Source: Candidatus Brocadiaceae bacterium (GTDB taxonomy: Bacteria; Planctomycetota; MHYJ01; JACQXL01; CAKKQI01). From it: 15,051 nucleotides of DNA. Each line of letters starts with the position of its first letter. Position 1 is the first letter of the stretch. A program made the translations under genes and the position numbers. The notes beneath the pieces are model-generated. The model was not told the DNA's origin and did no database searches. It saw only the letters and a program-made list of their open reading frames with translations. Shown here piece after piece: positions 1 to 6,860 of this stretch. The stretch covers positions 1 to 15,051 of the forward strand of contig CAKKQI010000106.1 in NCBI GenBank assembly GCA_919901895.1. Direction: 5' to 3'.

Positions 1-451
1 TATCCGGGAACGTCCTGGCTTCTTCCCGATTAAAACCGGTAATAATATAAGAACAATGAAGCGACTCGGCAAAAGCGGCCGCGATACCGATAAACACCGC
101 ATTACGGTTAGGCACCCAGACCTGCCGCCCGGTCCGTTTCGTTATCCGTAAATCAGACAGTTCGCTAATTTTTAATTCCGGTAAAACTTTATCACGGGCG
201 ACCAGAGATGAGGACCGGGCGATTTTTTTCAACCAATCCAGCCGGACCACCCGATGTGGTATTTTTAACTTTCGGCAAATCCGCCGGGCGCTTCTGATTT
301 CCGGACGGGCGGCCTTCTGTCCGTAATCAAAGGTCAACCCCAACCTAATTTTTAATCCTTTTTTTTGGGCCAGCGCCAACGAAACGGTTGAATCTAACCC
401 GCCCGAAATCAAGGCCACCGCTTTATCACGCACTCGCCGCGCCTGTTTCAT
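1..451 (-). CDS. queC: 7-cyano-7-deazaguanine (preQ0) synthase QueC, 3' part outside window
   Basis: QueC is a cytosolic PP-loop ATPase that converts 7-carboxy-7-deazaguanine and ammonia to preQ0, an intermediate of queuosine. My translation of the minus strand from the ATG at 451 gives 150 residues before the window ends. It shows the PP-loop SGGLDS at residues 16-21, FDYGQK at 41-46, VPNRNAVF at 113-120 and the QueC-type stretch GFNREEARTFPD at 139-150. QueC proteins are usually about 220-240 residues, so roughly a third is missing, including the C-terminal zinc-binding cysteines. An in-frame TAG lies a few codons upstream, so the ATG is well bounded. No Shine-Dalgarno is visible. The gene diverges from queA, a later enzyme of the same pathway. 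A related ExsB/PP-loop family member is the only real alternative. Confidence 0.9.
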   Translation of the reverse strand, partial: MKQARRVRDKAVALISGGLDSTVSLALAQKKGLKIRLGLTFDYGQKAARPEIRSARRICRKLKIPHRVVRLDWLKKIARSSSLVARDKVLPELKISELSDLRITKRTGRQVWVPNRNAVFIGIAAAFAESLHCSYIITGFNREEARTFPD

Positions 452-457
452 AGGAAT

Positions 458-485
458 AATATACAAAATCTAAAGCAAAGTTCAA
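458..485 (-). promoter_or_regulatory. Candidate queC promoter, predicted to give a leaderless transcript
   Basis: On the minus strand TTGAAC (480-485) and TATATT (458-463) are separated by 16 bases. They resemble sigma70 -35 and -10 boxes. Transcription would start about seven bases after the -10 box, at or next to the A of the queC ATG at 451. This matches the absence of a ribosome binding site. The region is AT-rich, so a chance match is possible. Confidence 0.45.
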
Positions 486-548
486 ATAATATTTCTTTGG
501 TGCGAATTTATATGATATATTTAAGTTTGGCAAAAAAATGCATCGTCT

Positions 549-615
549 GGTAGACAACGAAATTTATTTCGTTGATCTTATGAAGTTTCAACGGACATAA
601 AATCCGTTGGCTACC
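549..615. repeat. Modular palindromic repeat, copy 1 (GGTAGACAACG family)
   Basis: The outer arms GGTAGACAACG (549-559) and CGTTGGCTACC (605-615) are inverted repeats with one mismatch. Inside are two hairpins: CAACGAAAT/ATTTCGTTG (555-574) and CAACGGA/TCCGTTG (589-595, 603-609). An almost identical copy lies at 11400-11466. No reading frame is evident. It sits in the queC-queA spacer. Confidence 0.85.
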
Positions 616-638
616 ACAGAACAGAAATAATCTTATCT

Positions 639-744
639 GGTAGACAATCCCTCACGGGATCCCATAGGGAGCAGGATCAGAGAGACGAGATTTATCTCGT
701 TGATATTTAATACATTATCAACGCACTAAAGTGCGTTGTCGACC
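639..744. repeat. Modular palindromic repeat, variant copy upstream of queA
   Basis: The outer arms GGTAGACAA (639-647) and TTGTCGACC (736-744) match the ends of the copy at 549-615, but the interior differs. It holds ATCCC/GGGAT (647-651, 656-660), ACGAGAT/ATCTCGT (685-691, 694-700) and CAACGCAC/GTGCGTTG around TAAA (719-738). The linker to the previous copy, CTACCACAGAACAGAAATAA (611-630), recurs with small changes at 11371-11390. The element ends 22 bases before the queA start, so it would be in or near the queA leader. Confidence 0.75.
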
Positions 745-766
745 ATTACTCATCTGTAGAATAGAT

Positions 767-1885
767 ATGAAAACATCCCTGTTTGATTATCATTTGCCGC
801 GCGAATTAATTGCCCAGCATCCGGTTACCCCGCGCGACCGGTCTAAATTACTGGTGCTTGAACGCGCTTCCGGAAAAATCACCCATCGTCACTTCTTCCA
901 GATCATCAACTACTTACAAGCCGGTGATGTCCTGATTTTAAATAATACCAGAGTCTTACCGGTTCGTTTAACCGGAGAACGTACTTCCGGCGGGCTGGTT
1001 GAAGTTTTATTAATTAAAGAAAAAGAGCCGGGTATCTGGGAATCATTCGTTCAGGCAAACCACCGATTAAAAGAAAATGAAGTATTATTTTTTACGCCTG
1101 AATTATCAGGAAAATTAATAGAACGCCAACCGGACCGCTGGTTGATAAAATTTAACCGAGCTGACATTTTAGCGCTGATTGACCGAATCGGCCAAGCCCC
1201 GTTGCCTCCGTATATTAAACGAGATAAACAGGATGACCCGTACCGCCAAGACGACCGAAAAAAATATCAAACGGTTTATGCGGCTATACCCGGAGCGATT
1301 GCGGCGCCGACCGCCGGATTACATTTTACCAAACCTCTTTTAACCCGGCTCAAGAAAAAAGGCATTCAGGTGGTGTATTTAACGCTTCACACCGGCCTCG
1401 GAACTTTCAAGCCGATTAAAACCGATGAAATAGCCAAACACCGGATGGAAAGAGAGTATTTTGAAGTCAAACCGGAAACAATCAAAACCATCACGCGGGC
1501 GCGCCTGGCTAAAAAACGCATCATTGCGGTCGGGACAACCGTCTGCCGTGTTCTGGAAACTATTGCCGGCTATACCGCCTTATCCTTAGCCCATCCCTGG
1601 AACGCCCATTCCATCATCAGAGGCGTAACGCGGGGCAGTTTGTTGCGCGGCTGGACCGACATTTTTATCTATCCGCCCGATCCCGATAATCCCGCCTTGC
1701 GGGACGGGACAGGCCGTTTTAAATTAGTGGACGGGTTGATTACTAATTTCCATTTACCACGCGGCACACCCTTATTGCTGGTTTCGGCTTTTGCCGGACG
1801 TGACAAAATCCTAGCGGCTTATGAAGAAGCGATTAAAGAAAAATACCGTTTTTATAGTTACGGGGATGCGATGCTGATTTTATGA
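767..1885 (+). CDS. queA: S-adenosylmethionine:tRNA ribosyltransferase-isomerase QueA
   Basis: QueA transfers and isomerises the ribosyl group of SAM onto preQ1 at the wobble position of tRNA, giving epoxyqueuosine; it acts in the cytosol. The product from the ATG at 767 is 372 residues and begins MKTSLFDYHLPRELIAQHP, the usual QueA start. Family segments include LILNNTRVLPVRL, AAPTAGLHFT, HTGLGTFKPI, and VDGLITNFHLPRGTPLLLVS near the C terminus. A GTG at 731 would extend the frame upstream, but those twelve codons come from repeat DNA and do not look like QueA, so I chose 767. No clear Shine-Dalgarno is present. Between TDIFIYP and RFKLVDG this protein has about eleven extra residues where family members have two or three; that DNA is a GC-rich palindrome (1681-1709). 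Very confident identification. Confidence 0.97.
   Translation: MKTSLFDYHLPRELIAQHPVTPRDRSKLLVLERASGKITHRHFFQIINYLQAGDVLILNNTRVLPVRLTGERTSGGLVEVLLIKEKEPGIWESFVQANHRLKENEVLFFTPELSGKLIERQPDRWLIKFNRADILALIDRIGQAPLPPYIKRDKQDDPYRQDDRKKYQTVYAAIPGAIAAPTAGLHFTKPLLTRLKKKGIQVVYLTLHTGLGTFKPIKTDEIAKHRMEREYFEVKPETIKTITRARLAKKRIIAVGTTVCRVLETIAGYTALSLAHPWNAHSIIRGVTRGSLLRGWTDIFIYPPDPDNPALRDGTGRFKLVDGLITNFHLPRGTPLLLVSAFAGRDKILAAYEEAIKEKYRFYSYGDAMLIL
1681..1709. repeat. GC-rich palindrome inside queA
   Basis: TCCCG/CGGGA (1681-1685, 1705-1709) encloses CCCGC/GCGGG (1691-1695, 1699-1703). The same CCCGCC...GGCGGGAC style of palindrome occurs between genes at 11343-11358 and 14649-14719. Here it encodes the extra residues DPDNPALRDGTG of QueA without breaking the frame. 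Confidence 0.6.
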
Positions 1886-2021
1886 GACTGGTGGCGATAA
1901 TTTATATCGAGACGGGAATCATAAAACCATCCACTGGCGGAACGGTCGGGAACCGACGTTGAATTACAACATGGGTTCTCTTGAAAACTCTAGAAGGATC
2001 AGAAGCCGAACACGACTTACT

Positions 2022-2297
2022 TCATATTCTTAAATGGGCTCTGCGATATACTTCTTTCCTGTGACCTATTTTTAGAATAATGATATTTTCTTGATCGATC
2101 CGATAAATCACCCTATAATCACCGACTCTTAATTTTCTATACCCTTGCAGGCTTCTTTTTAGCGGCTCACCGTATTTTAAGGGCTCCTTTAATAATCGTT
2201 CTTGTACCGCGTTACTAATTCTGATTTGTATGTTTCTCGGAATATTAGGCAGGTCTTCTTTATGAATATCAGGATGGTAAAAAAGAATGTAACTCAT
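2022..2297 (-). CDS. RelE/ParE-family toxin of a type II toxin-antitoxin pair
   Basis: The 91-residue product has the compact RelE-type fold pattern: an N-terminal strand (MSYILFYHPDIHKEDL), a helix with IPRNIQIRISNAVQERL, then PLKRSLQGYRKLRVGDYRVIYRID and a final strand IIILKIGHRKEVYR. The LxGYRKLRVGDYRVIYRI segment with the late GHRKxVY is characteristic of RelE mRNA interferases, which cleave mRNA at the ribosome. I start it at the ATG at 2297, which overlaps the antitoxin stop as TAATG and has GGA seven bases upstream. The frame is open upstream to a TTG at 2306, but that start is unlikely. It is co-transcribed with the upstream antitoxin. Substrate specificity, and RelE versus ParE mode, cannot be decided here. 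Confidence 0.88.
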   Translation of the reverse strand: MSYILFYHPDIHKEDLPNIPRNIQIRISNAVQERLLKEPLKYGEPLKRSLQGYRKLRVGDYRVIYRIDQENIIILKIGHRKEVYRRAHLRI

Positions 2298-2524
2298 TAT
2301 TTCCAAGTTTCATCATGAGATAAAGATTTTTTATAACTGAAAGTGCGATCTCTTTTTTGAACCTCTTTTTGCCAGTACATATCTTCATAGATTTCCAAAG
2401 CCTCTTTGATTAAATCTCTGGCCATTAAGGACAAAGAAATTTTTTCACGGCGAGCTAATCGATTCAATGTCTGATACAACCCGGGCTCAAGCTTTACGTT
2501 TAAATTAGGTGCTTTAACAGACAT
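2297..2524 (-). CDS. RelB/RHH-type antitoxin of the toxin-antitoxin pair
   Basis: This 75-residue product starts MSVKAPNLNVKLEPGLYQTL, a ribbon-helix-helix beginning (a strand with NVKLEPGL, then helices LNRLARREKISLSLMARDLI and KEALEIYEDMYWQ). The charged C-terminal tail, about residues 50-75, would wrap the toxin. Family antitoxins bind their own promoter as dimers and neutralise the toxin. The stop codon overlaps the start of the toxin gene by one base, the usual order of antitoxin first. AGG lies about ten bases upstream of the ATG. A candidate promoter is at 2559-2587, and a short symmetric GTTAAC (2540-2545) near the expected transcript start could be part of an operator. Confidence 0.82.
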   Translation of the reverse strand: MSVKAPNLNVKLEPGLYQTLNRLARREKISLSLMARDLIKEALEIYEDMYWQKEVQKRDRTFSYKKSLSHDETWK

Positions 2525-2558
2525 AGTTTTACCTGCATTGTTAACACTAATGGCTACA

Positions 2559-2587
2559 TCTATATCTTTTTAGGTGCATTTTGTCAA
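2559..2587 (-). promoter_or_regulatory. sigma70-type promoter for the relBE-like operon
   Basis: On the minus strand a perfect TTGACA (2582-2587) is followed after 17 bases by TATAGA (2559-2564), which places the transcript start near 2552, about 28 bases upstream of the antitoxin ATG. The spacing is optimal and both boxes match the consensus well. Confidence 0.75.
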
Positions 2588-2637
2588 GGCTTTTATAAAA
2601 ATAAATAGTTTCAAAAAAATAAGGACCTTTTTTTATT

Positions 2638-2666
2638 TTGACAAGCCATCAATTTAGATATAAAAT
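2638..2666 (+). promoter_or_regulatory. sigma70-type promoter for the lgt operon
   Basis: A perfect TTGACA (2638-2643) is followed after exactly 17 bases by TAAAAT (2661-2666). The transcript would start near 2673, about 20 bases before the lgt ATG. It diverges from the relBE-like promoter, with the two -35 boxes about 50 bases apart. Confidence 0.8.
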
Positions 2667-2680
2667 TAGAGAACATTTAT

Positions 2681-2687
2681 GGGAGTG
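2681..2687 (+). promoter_or_regulatory. Ribosome binding site of lgt
   Basis: GGGAGTG lies five bases before the ATG at 2693. It is one of only two clear Shine-Dalgarno sequences in the window and supports this start codon. Confidence 0.7.
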
Positions 2688-2692
2688 ATTAT

Positions 2693-3799
2693 ATGCACCC
2701 AAGACTATTAGAAATACCGGTTTTACATCTGCCGATTTATTCGTACGGGTTTATGGTGATGCTCGGATTTTTAGCGGCGATTTTTATCGCCAGCCGGCGG
2801 GCCCGACAGATTAATGTTTCACCGGAAACCATTTTAGACCTGGGCATTATTGCGATGATTAGCGGCGTACTCGGGGCGCGCCTGGCTTATCTGGCTATGT
2901 TCCCCCGGCATTTTGACTGGCAGGCCTTTAATATTTTTGACGGCGGGTTAAATATTATTGCGATAATTATCGGCTGGTTCATACCTTATGTTTTTTTTCT
3001 GTTAACCAGAAAAAAAACATCCCCGGACGACCAAAAAAGAAACCGACCTCTTTTAAAATTTACCCTTTTGTTTACCACTTCCATTATCAGCGCAGTCATC
3101 ATAGGACGCCTTGTTCATCTCATTCTGCATCAGAAAGAATACGGACCAAACATTTTTAAATTTCTGTATATCTGGGAAGGCGGACTGGTTTTTTACGGAG
3201 GACTTTTGCTAGCCGTCGTCTGCGGAATTTTTTATTTGCAATACAAAAGAGTTACGGCTTTAAAGATAGCCGATTTACTCGCGCCGGTAACCATGCTGGG
3301 ACTGGCGCTGGGCCGGGTCGGCTGTTATTTGAACGGCTGCTGTTACGGAAAAATAGCGCTGGACCTTCCCTGGGCGGTTGAGTTTCCGAATTTTCAAGGA
3401 AAATTTCCGGGCAGCCCGGCTTTTGAGCAACACGTGGAACTCGGGAAAATACTAAAGGACGCTCCGGCCAGCCTGCCCGTCCACCCCATCCAGATTTATT
3501 CTTCGTTCATCGCATTAATTTTATTCGTTTTTTTATCAGTTCTCTTTTATAAAAATAAAGACACGTCTGAACCATCACCCAAAGACGGCGTGGTGGTGGC
3601 GTATTTACTAATCGCTTATCCAGTCGCCCGGTTCCTCCTGGAATTTTTACGGGGCGATAACGAAAGAGTCTGGACCGGCTTAACCGTTTCCCAAATTATC
3701 AGCGGGTTTGTTTTTCTCATCGGGTTGGGATTCTGGTATTATATTTCAAGAAAATATAACCACAGATCAAAAATAAATGATGTCCACCCGTCTAAGTGA
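2693..3799 (+). CDS. lgt: Prolipoprotein diacylglyceryl transferase Lgt, enlarged form
   Basis: Lgt is an inner-membrane enzyme that moves diacylglycerol from phosphatidylglycerol to the lipobox cysteine of prolipoproteins. The product has 368 residues. Visible signatures are SYGFMVM near residue 16, WEGGLVFYGGLL (161-172), the Lgt signature LGRVGCYLNGCCYG (206-219, with R208, N214 and G215), HPIQIYSS (264-271) and RFLLEFLRGDNER (313-325). The conserved histidine of the Escherichia coli HGGL motif is a tyrosine here (YGGL). The family is usually about 260-300 residues; the extra length is mostly residues about 90-160, which contain what looks like a second copy of the GARL...GGL module (61-66 and 83-86 versus 138-140 and 161-165). 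Several membrane segments are evident. The stop overlaps the next gene by 23 bases, indicating translational coupling. Confidence 0.95.
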   Translation: MHPRLLEIPVLHLPIYSYGFMVMLGFLAAIFIASRRARQINVSPETILDLGIIAMISGVLGARLAYLAMFPRHFDWQAFNIFDGGLNIIAIIIGWFIPYVFFLLTRKKTSPDDQKRNRPLLKFTLLFTTSIISAVIIGRLVHLILHQKEYGPNIFKFLYIWEGGLVFYGGLLLAVVCGIFYLQYKRVTALKIADLLAPVTMLGLALGRVGCYLNGCCYGKIALDLPWAVEFPNFQGKFPGSPAFEQHVELGKILKDAPASLPVHPIQIYSSFIALILFVFLSVLFYKNKDTSEPSPKDGVVVAYLLIAYPVARFLLEFLRGDNERVWTGLTVSQIISGFVFLIGLGFWYYISRKYNHRSKINDVHPSK

Positions 3800-6700
3800 T
3801 TTTTGCGACAAGATAATTGAAGCCGGCTGGTTGGTTACTTTAACCGCCGTCCCTTTATTTTTTAATCCTTACTTGGAAATCCCCGGCTACGTTTTTGAGG
3901 CAAGCAAAACGTTCATTTTACGCTCGGTCATTTTCGTAATGCTGGCCGGCTGGCTGATAAAAAAAATTGAAATAGGCGGCCTGCGTTTTAATCTTAACCC
4001 TTTTCAATCCTTCCGTAAATTTCCCATCATGCGGCCGGTTTTGCTGTTAGGCATCGTTTTCTTAATTTCTTCAATTTTTTCTATTTCGCCGCGACTGAGT
4101 TTCGGCGGATTATATCTGCGGGAAGAAAGTTTTTTTTCTTTTATTTCATATATTTTATTTTTTTTCCTGATGGTCGACGGGCTCAAAACCAAAGAACAAC
4201 TGAACCGCATCTTGAATACCATTATTCTGGTAAGTTTTCCAATCAGTCTTTACGGTGTTTTTCAACATTATGGTTGGGACCCAACTAAATATAGCGGGGC
4301 CAGCGTACAGACGCGGGTAACTTCCACCTTTGGGGGGCCTATTTTTGTGGCCGGTTATCTGATGATGGTGTTGCCGTTAACTTTTTACTTCTGCATTAAA
4401 TCATTTACCGGAAAAACCGTTTTATCGTATTTATCGGGAGCCGCCTATACTTTAATATTAGCATCACAATTAGCCTGTTTTATCTTTGCCTGGAGCCGGG
4501 GGCCCCTGCTGGGATTATTAACCGCTTCAATCTTTTTTATTCTGCTGCTCGCATTAGTCGAAAAAAAGAGATGGTTATTCGCAACTGCATCCGGAATTAT
4601 TATTTTAGCGGGTATATTTTTTGGGCTGCTAAATATTACCAATTCTCCTTTTCCCGGACTGAAAAAATCGGCCGGTCGGTTCGGAAATATTATCCAGGAA
4701 TCCCAGACCGGCAGCGGAAAGGTGCGGTTATTAACCTGGGACAGCGCCCTTTCCATTATCAGTTCCAGCCCGGCCCGGTTGCCTTTTGGCCCCGGGTTAG
4801 AATCGCTTTTTTACCTGTATTACCGTTACACCCAGCCCTCTTTCGCCCGGTTTGAAAACTCTACGGCAATTCCGGACCATTCACATAACGAAACACTTGA
4901 TTTATTAATCACCGGCGGAATCCTGGGATTACTGGCTTTTCTGGCCATCATTATCCTGGCCGCCCACCAAACACTTCAAAAACTCGGGCTGATAAATAAC
5001 CGGAAGGAAACAAAAATATTTGGCCTTATTTTACTTTTCTGCCTGCTGGCCGGCATTCTTATTCCGGCCGCCATAAAAAACTCCTTTATGTTAATTGGAT
5101 TAACGACTCCCCTATCGCTTATCGGCGGCATTTTTTTTTATTTTTTATATTATCTTTTTTTTATGACCGGAACCGGGGCGATTGATACCGAGCCGGATAG
5201 ATTATTAGTCCCACAATCCGGCGATTCCTTATTATTAATTGCTCTTTTCAGCGGTATCATCGGCCATTTCGTAGAAATCCAATTTTTATTCGGGCTGACG
5301 GCCACCCGCTTGCACTTCTGGACCTATCTCGCCCTGATTACGGCTTCCGGTGTAATTCTCCTGAAACAGACGACCGGTTCGGCTACACTCACCACCAGCC
5401 CGGACGAGAAGACCGCGAACCAAAAAACTAACGGTTCGTCCCGCTTTAACGAGCTCACCACCGGAACAGGTAAAAATCTTGAAAAAGAAGACGTGACCAA
5501 CCCAGCTCTTTCCGGGAGAAAGGGCGTGGGCAAGACCATTGATTATACCAAAACATTCTTTCTTTATTCGGTGCTAACCGGCTTAATTTTATCTATTTTA
5601 TTGTTTGAACAGGCTAAAGGAAAACATCCGGTTACAATAATAACCGATTTGAATTATTTAGTGGTAATTATCCTGTGGCTATTTTCCGGAATATTAATCA
5701 TTATCTCAATCGGACGTGATTCTTGTGGTGAGCGTAGCCGAACCAACGGCAAACCTTTTATCTGGCATTTTAATTTTTACCTGCTTTATTTACTATTAAG
5801 CGGATTATGGGCCGGGATAGCGTTGATGGTTCACGCCTGGCTCATCACCGATAAAATCAACCTGACCGATCCCCCATTATTTATTAATTTATTCTACCTC
5901 TGGCTCGGGATAAATCTGATAATGCTGATCTCTTGTTTGAGCGGGCCGGCAAAAAATATTTCTGCTTCTTCTAACCGGCTACTTAAAATTCCGTGTTATT
6001 TATTTTTACTTTTTTTGGTCTGGCCGGTTATTTACCATTTAAACTTTAAGAAAATTTATGCCGATGCGTATTGCCACCTCGGTGATGAATACCAATCGGT
6101 CGGACAGTGGGATAAAAGTATTAACGAGTTTAAACGCGCGATTGAACTGGCGCCCCGGACAGACGTCTATTATAACTATATCAGCAAATCTTATGAAAAG
6201 AAAAAAGATTGGCCGGCGGCGGAAAAATATCTCAAGCAAGCCCGGGGAGCGAATCCCTTTACCCCGGAACCGCTGATGAACCTGGCCTGGCTGTACCAAC
6301 GCTGGGCTGAGAGTGTCCCGGCTGAGCGCGTCCAGAAATTAGAACTGGCTCTTAAGACATACGAAGAAATAGTTCAGCTGGCGCCCCTCAGACCGCATAT
6401 TTTTAAGGATTGGGGTGCTATTTATTTACTGAAAAAAGATTATGAATCGGCGGCGGAAAAATATCGCCGGGCCTTAGCCCTGGACGAATCAGCCGAACTT
6501 TATTTTTCGCTCGGTTATACCTATTATTTATTAAATAAGATTGACGAAACGATTGAAAGTTACGAAAAAGCCGGGCGTTGGAATATCCCGCGCGCCTATG
6601 ACCTGCTGGCTAAATTAGCCCAGGAATATTTTGAAAAAGGAAATTATGAAGCATCGGTTAAGACCAATTTAATTTTAATAAAATTCAGACCGGATAATTA

Positions 6701-6860
6701 TTTCTCCTATAATAATACCGCCCTCGCTTACGAATATCTTAATCAATTAGAAACATCTTTACAGTATGCCCAAAAAGCATTAGAACTGGCTCCGCCGGAA
6801 AGAAAACAAGCGGCGGAAGACTTGAAAAAGAATATTGAAAATAAATTAAAACCTAAATGA
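3777..6860 (+). CDS. Wzy_C/O-antigen ligase-like membrane protein fused to C-terminal TPRs (first paralog)
   Basis: This 1027-residue protein has many membrane segments (about residues 15-750) followed by TPR repeats (about 757-1020). Wzy_C-family hallmarks are WSRGPLLGLL at 239-248 and the luminal loop with DHSHNE at 367-372, then GILGLLAF. Such proteins ligate or polymerise glycans on the periplasmic face (WaaL, Wzy or PglL types). TPR units such as YQSVGQWDKSINEFKRAIELAP suggest a protein-binding tail. A hydrophilic stretch near residues 540-595 contains palindromic repeat DNA, as does a short loop near 650. It starts at 3777 (ATG ATG) inside the end of lgt, with no Shine-Dalgarno, so coupling to lgt translation is likely. 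The stop overlaps the next, paralogous gene as ATGA. Substrate and ligase-versus-polymerase role are not decidable; the domain architecture is clear. Confidence 0.85.
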   Translation: MMSTRLSDFCDKIIEAGWLVTLTAVPLFFNPYLEIPGYVFEASKTFILRSVIFVMLAGWLIKKIEIGGLRFNLNPFQSFRKFPIMRPVLLLGIVFLISSIFSISPRLSFGGLYLREESFFSFISYILFFFLMVDGLKTKEQLNRILNTIILVSFPISLYGVFQHYGWDPTKYSGASVQTRVTSTFGGPIFVAGYLMMVLPLTFYFCIKSFTGKTVLSYLSGAAYTLILASQLACFIFAWSRGPLLGLLTASIFFILLLALVEKKRWLFATASGIIILAGIFFGLLNITNSPFPGLKKSAGRFGNIIQESQTGSGKVRLLTWDSALSIISSSPARLPFGPGLESLFYLYYRYTQPSFARFENSTAIPDHSHNETLDLLITGGILGLLAFLAIIILAAHQTLQKLGLINNRKETKIFGLILLFCLLAGILIPAAIKNSFMLIGLTTPLSLIGGIFFYFLYYLFFMTGTGAIDTEPDRLLVPQSGDSLLLIALFSGIIGHFVEIQFLFGLTATRLHFWTYLALITASGVILLKQTTGSATLTTSPDEKTANQKTNGSSRFNELTTGTGKNLEKEDVTNPALSGRKGVGKTIDYTKTFFLYSVLTGLILSILLFEQAKGKHPVTIITDLNYLVVIILWLFSGILIIISIGRDSCGERSRTNGKPFIWHFNFYLLYLLLSGLWAGIALMVHAWLITDKINLTDPPLFINLFYLWLGINLIMLISCLSGPAKNISASSNRLLKIPCYLFLLFLVWPVIYHLNFKKIYADAYCHLGDEYQSVGQWDKSINEFKRAIELAPRTDVYYNYISKSYEKKKDWPAAEKYLKQARGANPFTPEPLMNLAWLYQRWAESVPAERVQKLELALKTYEEIVQLAPLRPHIFKDWGAIYLLKKDYESAAEKYRRALALDESAELYFSLGYTYYLLNKIDETIESYEKAGRWNIPRAYDLLAKLAQEYFEKGNYEASVKTNLILIKFRPDNYFSYNNTALAYEYLNQLETSLQYAQKALELAPPERKQAAEDLKKNIENKLKPK
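5416..5462. repeat. Palindrome-like repeat inside the first Wzy_C gene
   Basis: CGAACC (5416-5421) and GGTTCG (5433-5438) are an inverted pair. GCTCACCAC at 5453-5461 is the reverse complement of GTGGTGAGC at 5725-5733 in the same gene. The encoded peptide lies in the hydrophilic linker around residues 547-562 and is low in recognisable domain character. Confidence 0.5.
5501..5530. repeat. Interrupted palindrome inside the first Wzy_C gene
   Basis: CCCA (5501-5504) pairs with TGGG (5527-5530), and CTTTC (5508-5512) with GAAAG (5518-5522). The CTTTC...GAAAG core is shared with the palindrome at 10427-10453 in the zinc-finger gene. It encodes part of the hydrophilic linker NPALSGRKGVG; NPAL also occurs in the extra QueA segment. 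Confidence 0.5.
5723..5747. repeat. Short palindromic repeat encoding CGERSRTN
   Basis: GGT (5727-5729), GC (5732-5733), GC (5737-5738) and ACC (5742-5744) form an imperfect palindrome, GGTGAGCGTAGCCGAACC. Sequences of this GGTGAGC...CGAACC type are common dispersed repeats in many bacterial genomes. It encodes a hydrophilic insert, RDSCGERSRTNGK, between two otherwise hydrophobic segments. Confidence 0.6.

Noticed and set aside
549..744. CRISPR array
   Set aside because: The repeats are palindromic modules of different lengths with no regular unique spacers and no cas genes nearby.
731..766. Upstream GTG start of queA at 731
   Set aside because: These codons lie inside the palindromic repeat and do not resemble QueA; the conserved start MKTSLFDYHLP begins at 767.
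452..766. preQ1 riboswitch for queC or queA
   Set aside because: I could not find the compact preQ1-I pattern (stem plus A-rich tail) on either strand near the start codons.
1886..2021. tRNA gene
   Set aside because: No T-arm GTTCGAATC consensus or cloverleaf pairing could be laid out.
2298..2306. TTG start giving three extra N-terminal residues to the toxin
   Set aside because: The ATG at 2297 overlaps the antitoxin stop in the usual way and has a better ribosome binding site.
4571..4855. 94-residue plus-strand frame within the first Wzy_C gene
   Set aside because: The overlapping frame encodes the conserved membrane protein with SRGP and SHNE motifs; this one shows no domain pattern.
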